Shown here: one piece after another, positions 36,129-46,205 of the stretch
Layout: every line of letters starts with the position of its first letter
Numbering within the stretch: position 1 is the first letter of the stretch
Assembly (NCBI GenBank): GCA_002300355.1
Contig: NSGV01000003.1
Span: 186,001 to 250,000, forward strand
DNA from: Streptomyces sp. TLI_235
Lineage (GTDB): Bacteria; Actinomycetota; Actinomycetes; Streptomycetales; Streptomycetaceae
Direction: 5' to 3'
DNA: 64,000 nucleotides
Position numbers and translations under genes: made by a program
Notes under the pieces: generated by a model
Database searches by the model: none
Told to the model about the DNA's origin: nothing
The model's input: the letters and a program-made list of their open reading frames with translations, nothing else

Positions 36129-37462
36129 CCGGCCGCCCTCCGAGCTGCGCAGGCGATGGCAGCGGTCCGGGCCAACTGGCAGGCACCCAGCCGCTTGAGC
36201 TTCCGGCGAACACGCTCTCCGAACCCGGCCGGATCGCTGACGCCTGCCTCCGCTGCCGCTTCGGCCCAGGTCATGCGGCTCGAGCTGTAGGCCGCGGCGA
36301 CCGCGGCCTCAGCCGGCTTCAGGGATCTCAGGACGGCAAGGACACGGGGGTCCTCCAGCTCTCCGTAGAAGACGGAGTCCTCGGGTCTGCGGTGATCGGT
36401 GACGACGTCGCGCAGTGTGGTCCCGTCCCCCGCCGGTTCGTCGAGCGAGCGCCACAGGCGCCCGCCGACCTTCCGCTTCCAGAGCGGTTTCAGATGCCGG
36501 TGTTCGGCTTTCGCATGGCGGCGCAGGAGGTCGACGAGTTCGGCGTCGTCCCTCAGGCGGCTCTCAAGGCCGCTCGTCCAACTTCCGAGGAGCGCCATCT
36601 CGACGGCCGCGCGCCAGCTCTCCGGCTCTCCCAGGCCGAGCCATGAGCGGGTGAACCCGTCCACGGTCGCGGTGTCGCCCTCGATGGCGGCGTTGCGGGC
36701 GACGAGCGCGGCCATGAGTGCCTTGCGAGCGGCGGGCTCGAGCCGGCGCCGGCTCTGTTCCGCGAGCATGAGCAGGATCTTGGCAATGAAGTTGACGGGC
36801 GAGTGCCGAACGTCCGTGCGCTCCGCCTCGAGAAGGCTGGCTCGGCTGAGCGCACCCATGACGCCGAGATAGAACCAGCGGGGGTCCTTCTCGTGGACGT
36901 TGACGATGCTGTCCGCGAGGCCTCGCCTGCGCCAGGAGTTCGCCATTCGGTGAAGATCGTCGGAGATCCGTCGGCGGTCCCTCTGCTGGTCCTCGTCGGC
37001 GGCCGGGGCGTTCTCGAAGGCTGCTGCCATCGCCCTGAGCCGCTCGACGACCTTCGAGGGGCGCGGCGGGTGAGGGGTGGGCCACGGTGCGGTGCTGGCG
37101 GCCCCCGGCGCGACCGAGGCACCCGGTGCTGTCGTAGCCGCTTCGTTCCTTCGGCGCCCGACGCGGCAGGCGGAGCGCCCGTCGCGCGGGCAGTCGGGGC
37201 AGAGGTAGCGGAGGTAGGCGTTCGCATCGAGCAGCTGCACTTGGGCGTGGCGGATGCGCTGGATCATGTGCAGGGCGAGCTCTTCGGTCCCACCGCATCG
37301 GCGACTGTCCGACGGTGCGAACTGTGCGAGGGGGTGGGAGGACCGGTCGCGTGAGTCGGCGAGGGCGTCGCGCACCCACCGCTTCAGCGCGGTGTCCAAC
37401 GTGTCCAGTGTCGCGACGCTCGTCCGACCGTCCTCGAGGTCGGAGTACAACATGAGGGCCAT
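36125..37462 (-). CDS. Unknown protein with sigma-like C-terminal HTH
   Basis: 445 residues; ATG at 37462 preceded by AAGGAG. An N-terminal helical part contains CPDC (near residue 90), then a Pro/Ala-rich linker and a long helical domain. The C-terminus (VLRSLKPAEAAVAAAYSSSRMTWAEAAAEAG then RVRRKLKRL) looks like a sigma region 4-type helix-turn-helix. No complete family match was recognised. Coupling to a membrane protein suggests a signalling pair, but that is inference. Confidence 0.65.
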   Translation of the reverse strand: MALMLYSDLEDGRTSVATLDTLDTALKRWVRDALADSRDRSSHPLAQFAPSDSRRCGGTEELALHMIQRIRHAQVQLLDANAYLRYLCPDCPRDGRSACRVGRRRNEAATTAPGASVAPGAASTAPWPTPHPPRPSKVVERLRAMAAAFENAPAADEDQQRDRRRISDDLHRMANSWRRRGLADSIVNVHEKDPRWFYLGVMGALSRASLLEAERTDVRHSPVNFIAKILLMLAEQSRRRLEPAARKALMAALVARNAAIEGDTATVDGFTRSWLGLGEPESWRAAVEMALLGSWTSGLESRLRDDAELVDLLRRHAKAEHRHLKPLWKRKVGGRLWRSLDEPAGDGTTLRDVVTDHRRPEDSVFYGELEDPRVLAVLRSLKPAEAAVAAAYSSSRMTWAEAAAEAGVSDPAGFGERVRRKLKRLGACQLARTAAIACAARRAAG

Positions 37463-37697
37463 ACAAGCTCCTTGCGGGTGACGCCTGTCGAGGTTCCTAC
37501 CCCTTGGCCCGGCGTGGACGTGGACCGGCAATTTATCCGCCAACGAGGCATGTGATGTGCGTCACGCCCAAGGTTGAATCGGGTGGCACCGCGTCCGCGT
37601 GCAGTCGACCACCGGCAAGGCCCGGCCCAACAGCCAAGAGGGAGTCCAGGCCCGCCCGCAGGACTCTCGGCCAAAGTTCTGCGGTGGGTGCAGCGGG

Positions 37698-38738
37698 TCA
37701 AGGACGGCGCGGGTCGATCATCGTCATCCCGGTGGGAGAGGCGGTGTCGAAGGCCGGGAGGAGTGCGGCTGCCTCCGTCAGCCCGATGACCCGTTCGATC
37801 AGGTCCTGCGGGCGCAGTTCGCCGCGTTCGATGAGCGCGAGCATCCCGGGATAGTCGGCCGCCGCCATGCCGTGACTGCCGAGGAGGTCGAGCTCCCAGG
37901 CGATGGCCCGGGCCATCGGTACCCGCGGGTGGCCGTTCACGGGAGGCAGCAGCCCTATCTGGACATGCCGCCCGCGTCGGCGCAGGCTCAGAATCGATGT
38001 CTCGAGGGTCTGCTCGCTGCCGACTGCGTCCACCGCGACGTGGCTGCCGCCGCCCGTGATCTCGTGCACCTGAGCGGGAACGTCGCAGCCGTCGGCGACC
38101 AGGACATGGTCGGCTCCGAGTGCCTTCGCGGCGTCCAGGGCGCCGCTGTTGCGGTCGACGGCGATGACCTTGGCGCCCAGGGCCTTGGCGATCATCACCG
38201 AGCTGAGGCCGACTCCGCCCGCGCCGATCACGGTTGTCCATTCGCCGCGGGCCAGGCGGGCACGGCCGGTCAGCGCACGATAGGCGGTGGCGAACCGGCA
38301 ACCCAGGCTCGCTGCCGCCTCGAACGAAACCGCATCGGGAACGGCGACCAGATTGGTGTCCGCGGCGTGCAGGGCCACGTACTCCGCGAAGGAGCCCCAG
38401 TGGGTGAATCCGGGCTGTTCCTGGTCGGGGCAGATCTGGGCATCGCCGGCGCGGCACCACTCGCACACGCCGCAGCCGCACACGAACGGCACCGTGACGC
38501 GGTCGCCCACCGACCACTTCTCCACCCCCGCGCCCACCGCGGCCACGACGCCGGCCAGCTCGTGGCCGGGCACATGCGGAAGCGCGATGTCGTCGTGGCC
38601 CGCCCACGCGTGCCAGTCGCTACGGCACAGCCCCGTCGCGTACACCTGCACCGCGACCCCGCCCACGGGCGGAACCGGGGTCGCCACCTCACGCACCTCG
38701 AGCCGTCCACCGATGCTGTCCAACACCATCGCCCGCAT
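37698..38738 (-). CDS. Zinc-dependent alcohol dehydrogenase
   Basis: 346 residues of the medium-chain dehydrogenase superfamily. Catalytic zinc ligands appear in TGLCRSDWH and GHE; structural zinc ligands in CGCGVCEWCRAGDAQIC. The NAD(P)-binding glycine motif is GAGGVGLS. It oxidises an alcohol or reduces an aldehyde; the substrate is unknown. ATG 38738 is chosen over a start 11 codons upstream because MRAMVLD is the usual N-terminus. Confidence 0.9.
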   Translation of the reverse strand: MRAMVLDSIGGRLEVREVATPVPPVGGVAVQVYATGLCRSDWHAWAGHDDIALPHVPGHELAGVVAAVGAGVEKWSVGDRVTVPFVCGCGVCEWCRAGDAQICPDQEQPGFTHWGSFAEYVALHAADTNLVAVPDAVSFEAAASLGCRFATAYRALTGRARLARGEWTTVIGAGGVGLSSVMIAKALGAKVIAVDRNSGALDAAKALGADHVLVADGCDVPAQVHEITGGGSHVAVDAVGSEQTLETSILSLRRRGRHVQIGLLPPVNGHPRVPMARAIAWELDLLGSHGMAAADYPGMLALIERGELRPQDLIERVIGLTEAAALLPAFDTASPTGMTMIDPRRP

Positions 38739-38835
38739 CACGCGACATCCCCTTCCAGCGTCGTCCATCACCCCGAGAGGCTACCGGCGTACTCCGGTCA
38801 GAATTCGTGCTCCGAGCTCGTGTGTTTGCGCTGGC

Positions 38836-39010
38836 ATGGTGGTGATCGCCGAAGTTGACGTCTGGCAGGCGGAGTTGGAGTCGGTGTTCGCCAAGGTGGC
38901 GGGCGGCTCTCACGACCGATCTGCGGTGGCGGATGTGCGACCACGTACGGCCGGCGGAGTGGGCGGGTTACCGGGGTCCGGCCGGCCTGCGACCTGCTGA
39001 ACGGAACGCG
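38836..39010 (+). pseudogene. IS701 transposase N-terminal remnant
   Basis: VDVWQAELESVFAKVAG in one frame, then TTDLRWRMCDHVRP in the next, matching the N-terminus of IS701-type transposases (compare the intact one at 14528). Only about 50 residues are left, with a frameshift. Confidence 0.5.
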
Positions 39011-39569
39011 CCGGGACGCGGACGCGGCGCGTGGTGCTGCGCTACGACGCGGTCTGTACGGAGGCCAATCCAAGAACAGCCGTGCTCGCCCGCGCCGGCT
39101 GGGATGTCAGCAGCCTCCTGCCCGGGCGGCATCACGGCCCCTCGTCTGCCGGCCCCACCCCGCTGAACACGTCCGTTCCGGTGCAGTTGGTGATCGCTGC
39201 CTGCGTCTGACGCCGATACGTCACCTGGCAAGGACGATGGCGTTCCACCCCGAACCGGCCGGGAGCGGGCCCGGCAGCGCGCAAGTGCCCGGGGTGCGAC
39301 GCCGTGCGGCCGACACCGCCCCGCTCCCCCGGCCTCTGCACACGCCAGTGGACGCCGTTCCCGTCGCGGAACCGCTGGCCGAAGCCGCACAGATCGATGC
39401 CGCTCGAGTGCCTCCTGCCCCGGGACGATGCCTGTCTTGGGCACTGCCGGGGCCGGAGGCGGATCGAGTGCGGGTGCCTGCCACCGGTTTTAGCGTTGTT
39501 ACTGCGGTTGGCGGCGAAGTGGGCGCTTTGAGAATGTGCCGGTGCGCGCGGCCGCCGTCGGCGCGGAGG

Positions 39570-42500
39570 TCAGTACGCCAGGGCGGGGGCCATGGCCGTT
39601 ACGGTCGAACCGTCTTGGCTCTTGCGGACCTGCATCTGCGTGGGGATGCGTCGGCGCAGGTCCGCAACGTGGCTCACGACTCCGACGGCACGGCTGTAGG
39701 AGCGGAGGTCGTCGAGTACCTCGAGAACCTCTTCCAGGGTGTCGTCGTCGAGGCTGCCGAAGCCCTCGTCGATGAACAGGGTGTCAAGCCGGCTACCGCC
39801 GGCTTCCTGGGCGACCACGTCGGCGAGGCCGAGGGCCAGGGCAAGGGAGGCGAAGAAGGACTCGCCGCCGGACAGGGTGCCGGTGTCGCGGGTTTGGCCG
39901 GTCCACAGATCGAGGATCTCCAGACCGAGGCCGGAGCGGCCGCAGCTGCTGGTACGCGCGTCGGTGTGGGACAGCACGTAACGGCCGGAGGACATCCGTT
40001 CAAGACGGGTGTTGGCCGCTTTCGCCACCTCCTCCAGCCTCGCCGCGAGGACGTAGGCCTCCAGGTGCATGCGGTACTGGTTGTCGCCCGACGTTCCTGC
40101 GGCGAGGTCCGCCAGATGTCTGGCCACCTGGTGGTCCTCGAGGAGCGGCGCCAGCCGCCCGACGGCATGCGTGAGGTCGTCGATGTGGCCGAGCAGCGCC
40201 TCACAGCGGTCTCGGCCGGTGCTCTCGGCGATGGCGGCTGCTTCCGACTGCGCGGCGGCGGCGGCAAGAGCCTTCTCTGCGGCTTGCAGGTCTGCCGGTT
40301 CCGTAAGTGCGGCCTCGGCGAGATCCGGGTCCTCCAGTGCCGCCGCATGCTTCGCCTGGTCGGCGTTCCATGCGTCCAACCGCCCCTGCATCGCGACCAG
40401 TTCCGCATCGGGGAGCACGGCGAGACGAGCGTCGGCCAGTTTCTCGAACCCGGCAGCTGCAGACTCGGCCGTGGCAACCTGCCCAGCCCGCTCCATCTGC
40501 AGCGCGGCAACAGCTGCCCGCTGGATCGCTGTCCGCGCACGGGCGATCGCTTCCGCCTCGGCGGTGAGAGCAGTGCTGCGCGCAGCAACGGTCGGAAAGC
40601 CATCCAGGGCGCCGGCGAGGCGCAAGGTCAGGGTCTCCTGCTGGGCGCTCTGGGTTTCCTGCCGCCCCCGGTAGTCGCCGATCCTGCGGTCCAACGCGGC
40701 GAGTTCGCGAACTCGGGCTTCGCGCGTCTCCTCGAATGCCAGCAGGTCCTGGTGCGCGGTCACGGCATCGGCGGCGGCGTGCAGGAGGTCTTTGTGGGTT
40801 TGCTGGGCATCGTGGTGGCGTTGCTGCAGATCCGCAGTCGCCTCCTCGCCGGCCAGTATCTGGGCCGACGCTGCCTCGGCCGTGAGACGGACGAGGTTCT
40901 GCTCGGCCTCCTTGCATGCCTGGTCGGCCTGCTGGTACGCCTCCTCGGCGAGGGCCTCGTCCTCGCGGCTCGGATGGTCGGCTGCGGGGGTCGCCGGGCG
41001 CGGATGGACCAGCGAGCCACAGACCAGGCAGGGCTCCTCGGGGCGCAGTCGGCTGGCTAGCTCGCCGGCCATGCCGTCGATGCGTCGGTCCCGGATCTGG
41101 CGTGCGTGTGCCGCGGTATGGATGACGGTCTTCTTGAGCTCGTCGACGCGGTTTTGTGCTTCGGTGATGTCGGCGGCCAGTAGGTCGCGGCGTCGGGCGG
41201 CGGCGAGTTGCTGTTCGAGGGTCGTCAGGGTGGTGGCGAGTTGGTCGGCCCGGGTTTGTGCCAGGTGGGCCGCGTCGATGCGTGCGGTGCACTCGGTGCG
41301 TCGAGTGTCTGCTTGGTTCAGCCAGTGGTTGATCTCTTCGTGGTCTGCCTGGGCCTGGTCCAGGTCGGCCGCGAGCTTGGAGAGCGAGGCGGCCAGTTCC
41401 CCGGAGTGCTGCTCGTCGTCGCGCAGTGCGTCGAGGCGGCCGAGGTCGTTCTTCAGCCGGTTCTCGGCGGCGGCGAGGTCCCCGTCGGTGTCCTCGCTGT
41501 ACGTGTCGGGAAGCTGTGTCCTGGCCTGCGTTTCGGCGAGGTGGGCCTGGTGGTGGTCACGCTCTGCCTCGTCGAGAGTGTGAAGAAGGGGCCGGATCTG
41601 CTCGGCGCGGCGGCCGCGCTCCACGGTTGCTCGCAGTGCCTCGAAGGCCGGGGCCTGCGTGCGGAGGGAGGCGAGGGCTTCGGTCGCGGTGCGGTGGCGC
41701 AGCTGGCGTTCCGCGAGGGTGCGGGTCTGTGCAGCCCGATTCTCTCGGGTGTTGTGCTCCGTCCGGGCGGCTTTCAGCGTGGCGGCATCGGTCCGGTGGA
41801 CCTCGGCGGCGCGGGCGTGCACGGCTTTGGCCCATGTGAGTGCGGCGTGGTGGGTGGTGTCGATGCTGTCCTCGGCCGGGGTGGTCTCCTCAACCGCGTC
41901 GGTGATCGGGGTTCCGGCTGTCTGTTGGATGCGGTCCACTTCGCGCAGTACCGCTCTGCGGGCGTCGTCGCAGCGCTGCCCGGTGTCCTTGGCGTGGTCG
42001 GTGAGCCAGCGTGCGACGTTGCGGAAGCGGTGGGTGCCGAAGAGGCGGCCCAGGACGGTGGCGCGGTCCTCGGCCTTGGCACGCAGAAATCTGGCGAAGT
42101 CGCCTTGCGGAAGCAGGACGACCTGGCAGAACTGCTCGCGGTTCATGCCCAGCAGGGCGTCGATCTCGCGGGCGACCTCCTGGTGGGCGGCGGCGATCGG
42201 CTTCCAGATCTCCTGGCCGAGGCTGCCGTCGCCGTGCCGTTCCTCCAGGCTGGTCTTGGCCTGGGCCTGCGTGGTGCCGTTTCCGCTGCGCCGGGCTCGT
42301 TCCTGCTGGGGGGTGCGCACGATCCTCAGGCGGCGCCCCGACATGCTGAACTCCAGCTCGACCTGGGTGATCGTGGCCGGCTCGGCGTGGTGGCTGCGCA
42401 GCGCCGTCTGGTGCCGGTCTCCCGGCACGTTGCCGTAGAGGGCGTAGCAGACGGCGTCGAAGATGGTGGACTTTCCTGCGCCGGTGGCGCCGTGCAGGAG

Positions 42501-42593
42501 GAAGAGGCCTCCTTGGGAGAGCGTGTCGAAGTCGACGCTCTGGCGGGTGCGGAAGGGGCCAAAGGCCTGCAGGGTGAGGGTGTGCAGGCGCAT
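39570..42593 (-). CDS. sbcC: Exonuclease SbcC (Rad50-like ATPase)
   Basis: 1007 residues. Walker A is HGATGAGKST (near 34-43), a zinc hook CLVC lies at about residue 523 between two long Ala/Glu/Gln-rich coiled coils, and the ABC signature LSGGESFFASLAL and Walker B LDTLFIDEGFGSLD lie near the C-terminus. With SbcD it forms the ATP-dependent complex that cuts DNA hairpins and protein-blocked ends. The start overlaps the sbcD stop (TGATG). Confidence 0.95.
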   Translation of the reverse strand: MRLHTLTLQAFGPFRTRQSVDFDTLSQGGLFLLHGATGAGKSTIFDAVCYALYGNVPGDRHQTALRSHHAEPATITQVELEFSMSGRRLRIVRTPQQERARRSGNGTTQAQAKTSLEERHGDGSLGQEIWKPIAAAHQEVAREIDALLGMNREQFCQVVLLPQGDFARFLRAKAEDRATVLGRLFGTHRFRNVARWLTDHAKDTGQRCDDARRAVLREVDRIQQTAGTPITDAVEETTPAEDSIDTTHHAALTWAKAVHARAAEVHRTDAATLKAARTEHNTRENRAAQTRTLAERQLRHRTATEALASLRTQAPAFEALRATVERGRRAEQIRPLLHTLDEAERDHHQAHLAETQARTQLPDTYSEDTDGDLAAAENRLKNDLGRLDALRDDEQHSGELAASLSKLAADLDQAQADHEEINHWLNQADTRRTECTARIDAAHLAQTRADQLATTLTTLEQQLAAARRRDLLAADITEAQNRVDELKKTVIHTAAHARQIRDRRIDGMAGELASRLRPEEPCLVCGSLVHPRPATPAADHPSREDEALAEEAYQQADQACKEAEQNLVRLTAEAASAQILAGEEATADLQQRHHDAQQTHKDLLHAAADAVTAHQDLLAFEETREARVRELAALDRRIGDYRGRQETQSAQQETLTLRLAGALDGFPTVAARSTALTAEAEAIARARTAIQRAAVAALQMERAGQVATAESAAAGFEKLADARLAVLPDAELVAMQGRLDAWNADQAKHAAALEDPDLAEAALTEPADLQAAEKALAAAAAQSEAAAIAESTGRDRCEALLGHIDDLTHAVGRLAPLLEDHQVARHLADLAAGTSGDNQYRMHLEAYVLAARLEEVAKAANTRLERMSSGRYVLSHTDARTSSCGRSGLGLEILDLWTGQTRDTGTLSGGESFFASLALALGLADVVAQEAGGSRLDTLFIDEGFGSLDDDTLEEVLEVLDDLRSYSRAVGVVSHVADLRRRIPTQMQVRKSQDGSTVTAMAPALAY

Positions 42594-43753
42594 CAGTGGG
42601 TTTCCTTCGCGGTGTCGTTCAGTCGGGTGGCTTCGACCGCGCGGCGCAGCAGGTCCTGTTCGGCCGGGGTGGGGGCGTGGCCTCGGACGTGGTCGACGAA
42701 GCCGAGGGCGATGTCGAGTTCGGTGCGGTGGCGGGTGCGTTCGGTGTAGGTGGCGGTGTTCTGGGGGTTGCCGTCCTCGGGGGCGAAGGTGAGTTGGACG
42801 GTGTGGGGGAAGCGGGTGCGTAGGCGGTCCATGGCGTTGATGGGGCGCTGGGGGTCGGTGAGGGTGATGTGCAGCCATGCGTCGCGCAGGTGGTCGTACT
42901 GGTGGTCGTGAAGCAGGGTGTCGAGGCGCCCTTCGATGGAGTCCAGGACACGGGGGCGGGGGCAGGGTATGGCTTCGGTGGTGAGGGCGGCGTCGGCGTC
43001 GAGGTCGATGAGCCAGGTGGTCTTGTCGTAGCCGGCTTCGGAGAAGGAGTAGGCGAGGGGGGATCCGCTGTATCGGATGCGGTCGGTGACTTTCTGCGGG
43101 CGGTGGAGGTGGCCGAGGGCGACGTAGTCGATGCCGTCGAAGACGGTGGCGGGAACGGTGGGGATGCCTCCGGCCATGATGTCGCGTTCGCTGTCGCTGG
43201 TGTGGCCGCCGGTGACGAAGGCGTGGGCGAGGACGACGGATCGGGTGCCCGTGGGGCGGGCGGCGAGGTCGGCGCGGACGCGGTCCATTGCAGCGCCGAG
43301 GACGGCCTCGTGGGTGGGCTTGTCCGCGGTCATCTCCTCACGGGTCAGGAATGGTTCCAGGTAGGGCAGGCCGTAGAACGCGACAGGTCCGTGCGCGTCG
43401 TGGAGGATCGCCGGGATGTGGCAGGTGGCCGGGTCGGTGCGCAGGTGGATGCCGGCGCGTTCGATCAATCGGGCGGTGACGCCGAGGCGCTGCGGCGAGT
43501 CGTGGTTGCCGCTGATCATGACGACCGGTACGTGCAGGTCTGCGAGGCTGTTGAGCGCGTGGTCGTAGAGGGCGACGGCGTCGAGGGACGGGATGGCGCG
43601 GTCGTAGACGTCGCCGGCGACGAGTACGGCGTCGATGTTGCGCGTCTGGACGATGGTCAGCAGGTGGTCGAGGAAGGTGCGCTGGGCGTCGATGAGGGAC
43701 TCTCGGTGGAACGTCCGGCCGAGGTGCCAGTCCGAGGTGTGGAGCAATCGCAT
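42593..43753 (-). CDS. sbcD: Exonuclease SbcD (Mre11-like nuclease)
   Basis: 386 residues of the calcineurin-like metallophosphatase fold. All motifs are visible: HTSDWHLG at the N-terminus, GDVYDR, ISGNHD, LAHAF and ALGHLHRPQ. It is the nuclease partner of SbcC. First gene of the pair; its promoter lies in the 190-nt gap to the divergent gene at 43946. Confidence 0.95.
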   Translation of the reverse strand: MRLLHTSDWHLGRTFHRESLIDAQRTFLDHLLTIVQTRNIDAVLVAGDVYDRAIPSLDAVALYDHALNSLADLHVPVVMISGNHDSPQRLGVTARLIERAGIHLRTDPATCHIPAILHDAHGPVAFYGLPYLEPFLTREEMTADKPTHEAVLGAAMDRVRADLAARPTGTRSVVLAHAFVTGGHTSDSERDIMAGGIPTVPATVFDGIDYVALGHLHRPQKVTDRIRYSGSPLAYSFSEAGYDKTTWLIDLDADAALTTEAIPCPRPRVLDSIEGRLDTLLHDHQYDHLRDAWLHITLTDPQRPINAMDRLRTRFPHTVQLTFAPEDGNPQNTATYTERTRHRTELDIALGFVDHVRGHAPTPAEQDLLRRAVEATRLNDTAKETH

Positions 43754-43945
43754 GGTCGCTGACCGTAACCGTCCGGGTGTAGTGCGTGGGCCGACTTCGG
43801 TGTTTTGGTCCGTCATAGTGATCTGTGGGACAGCTGCGGCGGCCCAGGGGTGTGCTGTACCGGTGCCGGCGAGGAGTGAGCGGCGGCTGTGAGGGCGGGA
43901 AATTGTCAGTGCGGCGGGAAAGAATAAGGGCAGAGAGGAGGAGGG

Positions 43946-44245
43946 ATGACTTCCGAGCAAGGCTCCTTTGGCAGTGGTTTTCCTACTCCGAACGGGTGTC
44001 GGTGGTGCGGCATCGCCGAGCGGGTCCACGCCCGGCAGTGGGTGGAAGGGGCGGGCTGGCATGCCTGGGCCGCACCGACCGCCGAGCAGCGCAAGGCCCG
44101 AATGAAGGCACGGCGCGCCGCCCGGCTGGAGGACGACACGCCGTGCGGAAATGATCAGCCGGTGATCGCGCGCAATGCCGTGAATACGTCCCGCAGCTGC
44201 ACCGGGACGTCGGAGGGGGAACGCAGGGATGTGGCCAGTTCGTAG
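43946..44245 (+). CDS. Small protein with CRWC motif
   Basis: 99 residues with a strong ribosome-binding site (GAGGAGGG). The first 60 (NGCRWCGI...HARQWVEGAGWHAW...TAEQRKARMKARRAARL) resemble a short family seen in actinomycete phages and integrative elements. Its last 90 nt overlap the end of the convergent OLD nuclease gene; the C-terminal third may not be conserved. Confidence 0.6.
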   Translation: MTSEQGSFGSGFPTPNGCRWCGIAERVHARQWVEGAGWHAWAAPTAEQRKARMKARRAARLEDDTPCGNDQPVIARNAVNTSRSCTGTSEGERRDVASS

Positions 44246-45993
44246 ACCATGTCGGGTTTCCCGTCGGGGCTTTCAATTCCCTGGTCTTTAATCATGTCCA
44301 GAATGTCCTTGCTGAATTTCCGGCCGCCGCGGTGGGCCTTGAAGTGCGCGGCTTCCCAGGGCTGCTGGCCGTCGGCGCGCGGCCACTTGATGTTGGCCAC
44401 CCGCGCCCACTGCTCGTCATCGAAGAGCTCCTCGAGCTCGTTGAAACCGTGGGCCTCGCCGACGAAGGACACCTGTGTTGCGGGATCGAGCCCGAAGTGG
44501 CGCAGCCTGTCGTCCCTGAAGAACTTGGCGACGTTGCGACTGTCGGCGTCCACGAGCAGCATCACGGTGCGGCGTGGGCGCCGGGCGGCGAGGTAGCGGG
44601 CGAGGTGGAGGGCTCCCTCGTTGTTGTTGCATGCCCACAGGGCGATGCCGGCTGCCTGCAGGGACAGTCCCTCCGAGAGGCGGAAGAGCACCGGGATGGC
44701 CTGCTGTTCCGTGGCGCCTTCGACGGCGAGGAAGCAGCGCTCGTGGAGCAGGACGGAGTTGCGCAGGCCCAGTGCCGAGGCGATCTGTCCGAGGTGCAGG
44801 TCGATGCCCTCGTGCGTGTCGTTGGTGAGTCGCTCGACGACGGTGCGGCCCGCCTCCAGGCGCAGGTGGACGACGTCGGCGATGTCGACGCCGTCGATGA
44901 GGTTCATCGAGTGGGTGGCCACGATGACCTTGACCGCGCCCGTCGCGCACTGGCGGCGGATGAGGTCCATCACGGTCCGCTGGTGACTGTAGTCCAGGTG
45001 GGTGTCGGGCTCGTCGTAGACGACGATTGTCTGGACGGGCGGCGTGCCGTCCTCGTCCGGGTGGGGGTCTTCCAGGAGTCTGCTGGTCCACTCCCAGACG
45101 GCGAGGGCGATACGGCGGTTGCTGCCACGGCCGGACCTAGCCAGGTCGACGGGCTCGCCGTGGGCGCGGGAGATGTGCAGGTGTGCGTGTTTGAAGCCGT
45201 GGGTGAAGGAGATCTCGGGTTCGACGGAGACCTCCAGGAGGTCTTGGCAGTGCGACTTGATGTGCTCGCACAGGTTGGCGGCGTCGTTCCTGACCCGGTC
45301 GGTGACCTCGGATTCGATCGTCCGCAGGCGGCCCTGCAGCCCGTCGTCCTCGAGATGTGTCTGGTAGCTGCCGGCCAGTGCCGTGTGGACGGCCCGGTCC
45401 GGGCTCTCGTCCTTCCCGCTGAAGGACAGCAGCCGCGGCAGCCGCCGCACCAACTGCTTGGGCAGGGTCGTCCATTCCGTGACCTGCGGGGACCGCGCCG
45501 CATATGCCACCAGTGCGGCCTGTAGGTCGGCCTTGAGTCCCTTGCCTTCGACCTGGAGCCCGAAGGCCTCCACCAGTTCCCTGAGGGCGGGCACGAGCAG
45601 CGAGCCGATGTCGCGCAGCTCGGGGTCTGCTGGGATCCGGGCCCAGTACTCAAGCACGGGCGCGCTGTCCCCCTCCACACGGCGCCGGATCCTCAACTCG
45701 GCCGGAAACCCCATGGCCTGCTCGGAGCCGTCCAGGACGAAATGGCCCTCGACCCATGTGGCGGTACAGCGGGCCTGCGCGCTGGCGGCGGAGGCACCGG
45801 GTACAGGCGGGTTGTCGTACGTCCGGTCCTGTTCGACCAGGCGGTGTCCACCGAGGAGGAAGTCGAGAGCGGCGAGCACTGCGCTCTTCCCGCCGTCGTT
45901 GTGCCCGGCGAGGATCGTCGGGGCACCGACGGGGATGTTCTCGACCAGCGTCAGCGATCGGAACCCGCTGACGGAGAAGTCCTTCAGATGCAC
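44155..45993 (-). CDS. OLD-family ATPase/TOPRIM nuclease
   Basis: About 612 residues from the GTG at 45993. An N-terminal ABC-type ATPase domain has Walker A GHNDGGKS (about 30-37) and Walker B TIVVYDEPDTHLD (about 320). The C-terminal TOPRIM domain has FLAVEGATEQQ (Glu near 423) and VDADSRN (Asp pair near 480). This is the architecture of OLD nucleases such as GajA of Gabija. No UvrD-like GajB partner follows, so it is a single-gene (class 1 OLD-like) or orphan nuclease. It lies between SbcCD and the Wadjet operon. Confidence 0.85.
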   Translation of the reverse strand: MHLKDFSVSGFRSLTLVENIPVGAPTILAGHNDGGKSAVLAALDFLLGGHRLVEQDRTYDNPPVPGASAASAQARCTATWVEGHFVLDGSEQAMGFPAELRIRRRVEGDSAPVLEYWARIPADPELRDIGSLLVPALRELVEAFGLQVEGKGLKADLQAALVAYAARSPQVTEWTTLPKQLVRRLPRLLSFSGKDESPDRAVHTALAGSYQTHLEDDGLQGRLRTIESEVTDRVRNDAANLCEHIKSHCQDLLEVSVEPEISFTHGFKHAHLHISRAHGEPVDLARSGRGSNRRIALAVWEWTSRLLEDPHPDEDGTPPVQTIVVYDEPDTHLDYSHQRTVMDLIRRQCATGAVKVIVATHSMNLIDGVDIADVVHLRLEAGRTVVERLTNDTHEGIDLHLGQIASALGLRNSVLLHERCFLAVEGATEQQAIPVLFRLSEGLSLQAAGIALWACNNNEGALHLARYLAARRPRRTVMLLVDADSRNVAKFFRDDRLRHFGLDPATQVSFVGEAHGFNELEELFDDEQWARVANIKWPRADGQQPWEAAHFKAHRGGRKFSKDILDMIKDQGIESPDGKPDMVYELATSLRSPSDVPVQLRDVFTALRAITG

Positions 45994-46205
45994 TGTGCCG
46001 GCCGCTCCGCTCTCCCCTGCTGTCGCGCCCCGCGCGGACAGCAACCACCCTTTGCCACAGCGCTTCTGATGTTGCGTCTGTTTTAGGTGCGCGCCCATCG
46101 TAGGCGCTTGCGCACAACGTGGTCACCCGCAACCGAGATCGAGGCGTGCGAGCAGGGGCGGTCCGCCGGACCACGGGGCACGTAGCGGGCCTGCAGGCCT
46201 ACGGA

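Noticed and set aside
39237..41060. Long + strand open frame (607 codons) with a second one at 41208-42749
   Set aside because: Both lie antisense to sbcC, which has all its motifs; long antisense frames are expected in GC-rich coding DNA.
44155..45993. Gabija system
   Set aside because: The GajA-like protein is present, but no UvrD-like helicase gene follows or precedes it.
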